NCBI GenBank assembly: GCA_030706015.1
Contig: JAUZPI010000001.1
Coordinates: 1-64,000 of the forward strand
Reading direction: 5' to 3'
Source of the DNA: Bacillota bacterium
Lineage (GTDB): Bacteria > Bacillota > Clostridia > Clostridiales > Clostridiaceae
Length of the DNA stretch: 64,000 nucleotides
Made by a program: the position numbers and the translations under genes. Of the stretch, positions 61,648-64,000 are shown in pieces. Position 1 is the first letter of the stretch; each line of letters begins with the position of its first letter. Under the pieces are notes generated by a model, which searched no databases, was not told where the DNA came from, and saw only the letters and a program-made list of their open reading frames with translations.

Positions 61648-63003
61648 ATGAAAGACTTAACTACCGGAAATGAATTTAAGGTTATTTTTACTTTTTCTGT
61701 CCCAATACTAATCGGGAATGTATTCCAACAGCTGTACAATACTATAGATAGCATTATTGTAGGTAAATTCTTAGGGAAAGAGGCTTTAGCTGCAGTAGGA
61801 TCCAGTTTTAACATTATGCTTTTATTAGTAGCCTTGGCATCAGGATTAACTTTAGGAACAAATATACTTGTTTCTAGATACTTTGGTGCAAAAGACTTCG
61901 CTAGTGTAAAAAAGGCCATAGATACTTCTTATGTATTTACACTTATTTTATCAATTTTGGTTACTATTCTTGGTATATGTATAAGCAAATCAATATTGCT
62001 TCTATTTAGTGTACCAAATGAAATATTACCCTTAGCTCAAACATTTTTAAATATTATTTTACTTGGTACCATCTCCTCTTTTTTCTACAACACAATAAGT
62101 GGTATTTTACGCAGCCTTGGAAATTCAAAAACGCCGCTGTATTTTCTTATATTATCTACCTTACTAAACATTGTTCTAGATATAATATTCATACTGCTTT
62201 TAAATTTAGGTATTGGAGGTACAGCTTTTGCTACAGTACTTTCTCAAACTTTTGCATTTATTTGTAGTTTAATCTATCTTAATAAAACTTATCCACAGCT
62301 TAAATTTGACATTCGCAATATAAATTTTGACTTAGCTATTTTTAAACAAAATCTAAAGATAGGTCTTCCTTCAGGTGTTCAACAAGCACTGGTAACCTGC
62401 GGTTTTCTAATACTTCAGTTCCTTGTTAATCGATTTGGTCCAGATGCAATGGCAGCATATGCTGCAGCGGGAAAAGTTGACTCTTTTGCCGAGATGCCTG
62501 TGTTAAATCTAGGAATAGCAATATCCACCTTTATTTCACAAAATATGGGTGCAAACAAGTATGATAGAATAAAAAAAGGATATATCTCCACCCTAGGAAT
62601 CGGATTCATAATTTCCATATTAGCTTCTACAATAGTAATTTCATTCCCAAAACAATTTATGAACTTATTCACCAATGATAGTTCTGTAACACAAATAGGA
62701 ATCTCCTATCTATCTACCATCGGGTTATTCTATATACTATATTCAACTATGGTAATAACTAATGGAGTTATTATCGGACTTGGTAATTCTCTTATACCTA
62801 TGCTGGCAACCACAACTACATTATGGGGAATACAAATACCTTTGTCTATCTTCCTGTCAAGAAAAATGGGCATAGACGGTATTTGGCTAGCTGTACCTTT
62901 CGGCTGGCTAGCTGGCGTAATATTTAGAGTAACTTATTTCCTCTCTGGCCGTTGGAAAAAGAAGTTTTCCACTGCTCAAGCCAATTTAAATCTAAATAAC
63001 TAA
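61648..63003 (+). CDS. MATE family efflux transporter
   Basis: 451 residues with 12 hydrophobic segments in two repeats. Typical stretches are FSVPILIGNVFQQLYNTIDS, VGKFLGKEALAAVGSS, ISGILRSLGNSKTP and VSRYFGAKD. It belongs to the DinF/NorM-like group that exports organic cations or drugs with Na+ or H+. AAGGAG before the ATG. Divergent from the MocR regulator that probably controls it. Confidence 0.9.
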   Translation: MKDLTTGNEFKVIFTFSVPILIGNVFQQLYNTIDSIIVGKFLGKEALAAVGSSFNIMLLLVALASGLTLGTNILVSRYFGAKDFASVKKAIDTSYVFTLILSILVTILGICISKSILLLFSVPNEILPLAQTFLNIILLGTISSFFYNTISGILRSLGNSKTPLYFLILSTLLNIVLDIIFILLLNLGIGGTAFATVLSQTFAFICSLIYLNKTYPQLKFDIRNINFDLAIFKQNLKIGLPSGVQQALVTCGFLILQFLVNRFGPDAMAAYAAAGKVDSFAEMPVLNLGIAISTFISQNMGANKYDRIKKGYISTLGIGFIISILASTIVISFPKQFMNLFTNDSSVTQIGISYLSTIGLFYILYSTMVITNGVIIGLGNSLIPMLATTTTLWGIQIPLSIFLSRKMGIDGIWLAVPFGWLAGVIFRVTYFLSGRWKKKFSTAQANLNLNN

Positions 63004-63061
63004 ACTGATTTTTGTTAAACCTTTAAACGGATAAGAGGCTATACGCCATCGCAAATAATAA

Positions 63062-63098
63062 AAAAGTCAGAGGTGATTAACCATCACTTCTGACTTTT
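63062..63098. terminator. Bidirectional terminator between MATE and Hsp70 genes
   Basis: AAAAGTCAGAGGTGAT (63062-63077) pairs with ATCACTTCTGACTTTT (63083-63098), with one G-U, around 5 bases; both sides end in A/T runs. Confidence 0.85.
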
Positions 63099-63108
63099 AA
63101 AAATTATG

Positions 63109-64000
63109 CTAAATTTCAAAAAGTATATCTGTTAGGTCTTTGTCCAATTTCTCAACAAGTTCCTTTTTATTATCAATTACCGCTTGCTTCAATTTATTTA
63201 GTATTAATCCTACTTCTATTTTCTTATCATCATCCAAATCCTGCAGCTTTTTCTCTCCTAGCTCTATGGTAAGTTTAACCTCAGGAGCAAGCTCTCCTTT
63301 TTTCCAAGCCTCTAGCCCCCCGTTTTCTACCATTAAAATATCTTGAACAGTTACGAATTCATTTTGGTATTCCTTTAAATCGAATAATGCTTTTACTTTT
63401 TTGCCGCTGCTGGAAGTTTCCCCCTCAACTTCTAGTATACCGTTCAAATTATAAGTAAATGTAACATCTACTGCTTGACTTCCTCCTAATCCTCTTGGAA
63501 TATCTTTAACTAATACCTTCCCTATAAATGTATTATCCTTTACAATCCTAGATACCCCTTCATACACCTCTACCCCTACTTCTGTCTGATAATCATATAA
63601 AGTATAATATCTCTTTTTTACCTTGCAGGGTATTTTGCTATCTCTCTTAATTAATGGATCAAACACGCCATGATAGAGTCTTCCATATTCTCCTGTTTGA
63701 ACTATGCTTATTCCTAGGGTATATTGACAATTATCTGTTATTATCAATCCATCCTCTGAACTAATTTGATCTTCTTTTATAGCCGCTTGAACAGCAGCTC
63801 CTAATGCCACCGCTTCCTCTGGATTTATATCAAATTTCACCTTATCACCAAATCTATCTACTAGAAGTTTTTTTATCGCCGTCATCCTTGAAGAACCGCC
63901 AACTGCAAGTACCACATCGATATTGTCATCTATATACCCGGCTGCTTCTAAGGCTTCATCTATACTTTTATTTGTAGCTTGAATTAAATCCTGAACTAGC
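63109..64000 (-). CDS. Hsp70/DnaK-like protein, C-terminal part (runs off the window)
   Basis: The frame is open to base 64000, so about 297 C-terminal residues are present. It begins in the last part of the ATPase domain (LAVGGSSRMTAIKKLL, NPEEAVALGAAVQAA), continues with the beta-sandwich substrate-binding region (LYHGVFDPLIKRDSKIPCKV, TYNLNGILEVEG), and ends with a helical tail (KLKQAVIDNKKELVEKLDKD). It lacks the acidic lid and EEVD-like tail of classical DnaK. It is thus a divergent Hsp70 family protein, not the main DnaK. The start lies outside the window. Confidence 0.8.
   Translation of the reverse strand, partial: LVQDLIQATNKSIDEALEAAGYIDDNIDVVLAVGGSSRMTAIKKLLVDRFGDKVKFDINPEEAVALGAAVQAAIKEDQISSEDGLIITDNCQYTLGISIVQTGEYGRLYHGVFDPLIKRDSKIPCKVKKRYYTLYDYQTEVGVEVYEGVSRIVKDNTFIGKVLVKDIPRGLGGSQAVDVTFTYNLNGILEVEGETSSSGKKVKALFDLKEYQNEFVTVQDILMVENGGLEAWKKGELAPEVKLTIELGEKKLQDLDDDKKIEVGLILNKLKQAVIDNKKELVEKLDKDLTDILFEI

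Noticed and set aside
1..64000. Search for phage, insertion sequences, toxin-antitoxin pairs, retrons, tRNA and rRNA genes
   Set aside because: No integrase, transposase, reverse transcriptase, toxin-antitoxin pair or cloverleaf sequence was recognised by reading.

Overview
The window is low-GC, gene-dense DNA that looks like a chromosome segment of an endospore-forming Clostridium-like Firmicute. The pointers are strong GGAGG ribosome sites, frequent TTG/GTG starts, two CotF-type spore coat proteins, a leucine T-box, a lysine riboswitch, BcrAB-type ABC/two-component operons and clostridial small proteins. No rRNA, tRNA, phage, insertion sequence or CRISPR array was seen. The species cannot be named from the sequence alone.

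Layout. 1-6.7 kb: a receiver-like protein with a zinc ribbon, a membrane-anchored HtrA-like protease, a PepV dipeptidase, a decayed Gfo/Idh/MocA gene, a cupin, two coat proteins and an NADH oxidase. 6.8-12.2 kb: a secreted transglutaminase-like protein with eight Big_2 domains, then three membrane proteins, two of them tandem paralogues. 12.3-16.4 kb: a same-strand cluster of a His-rich micro-protein, a Ser/Thr kinase, an RtcB RNA ligase and a membrane MutS-like ATPase, with two striking RNA hairpins at gene starts. 16.6-23.5 kb: a chemoreceptor, an ABC-F ATPase, ArgD, a broken ApbE and a YiiX-type hydrolase. 23.6-28.7 kb: a 1463-residue double histidine kinase divergent from a lone CheY. 28.7-33.3 kb: a five-gene operon of secreted protein, ABC exporter and two-component system. 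33.6-37.4 kb: a Cys-rich copper-storage-like protein, a DEAD-box helicase, a lipoprotein and a GH18 hydrolase. 37.6-44 kb: a six-domain NRPS. 44.6-48.6 kb: flotillin/NfeD, two unknown proteins and a MarR regulator. 48.8-56.7 kb: T-box-leuA, a GH73 glucosaminidase, a two-component system, riboswitch-dapA and an SGNH hydrolase. 56.8-64 kb: two NodB-like pseudo-deacetylases, CapA, a divergent MocR regulator/MATE pair, and the C-terminal part of an Hsp70 protein running off the right edge.

Most genes are housekeeping, envelope or signalling genes in short transcription units separated by clear hairpin terminators. The parts least explained by known biology are: the NRPS, whose two condensation domains both lack the catalytic second His and whose second A domain lacks the amino-binding Asp; the His-rich/kinase/RtcB/MutS-like cluster, with an 18-bp perfect hairpin just inside the kinase gene and a possible Shine-Dalgarno-sequestering repeat before rtcB; the hybrid kinase that carries a second, CheA-like phosphotransfer/ATPase module; and the pair of NodB-fold proteins without metal ligands. 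Leucine and lysine/diaminopimelate synthesis are under RNA control (T-box and L-box), each with a readable promoter.
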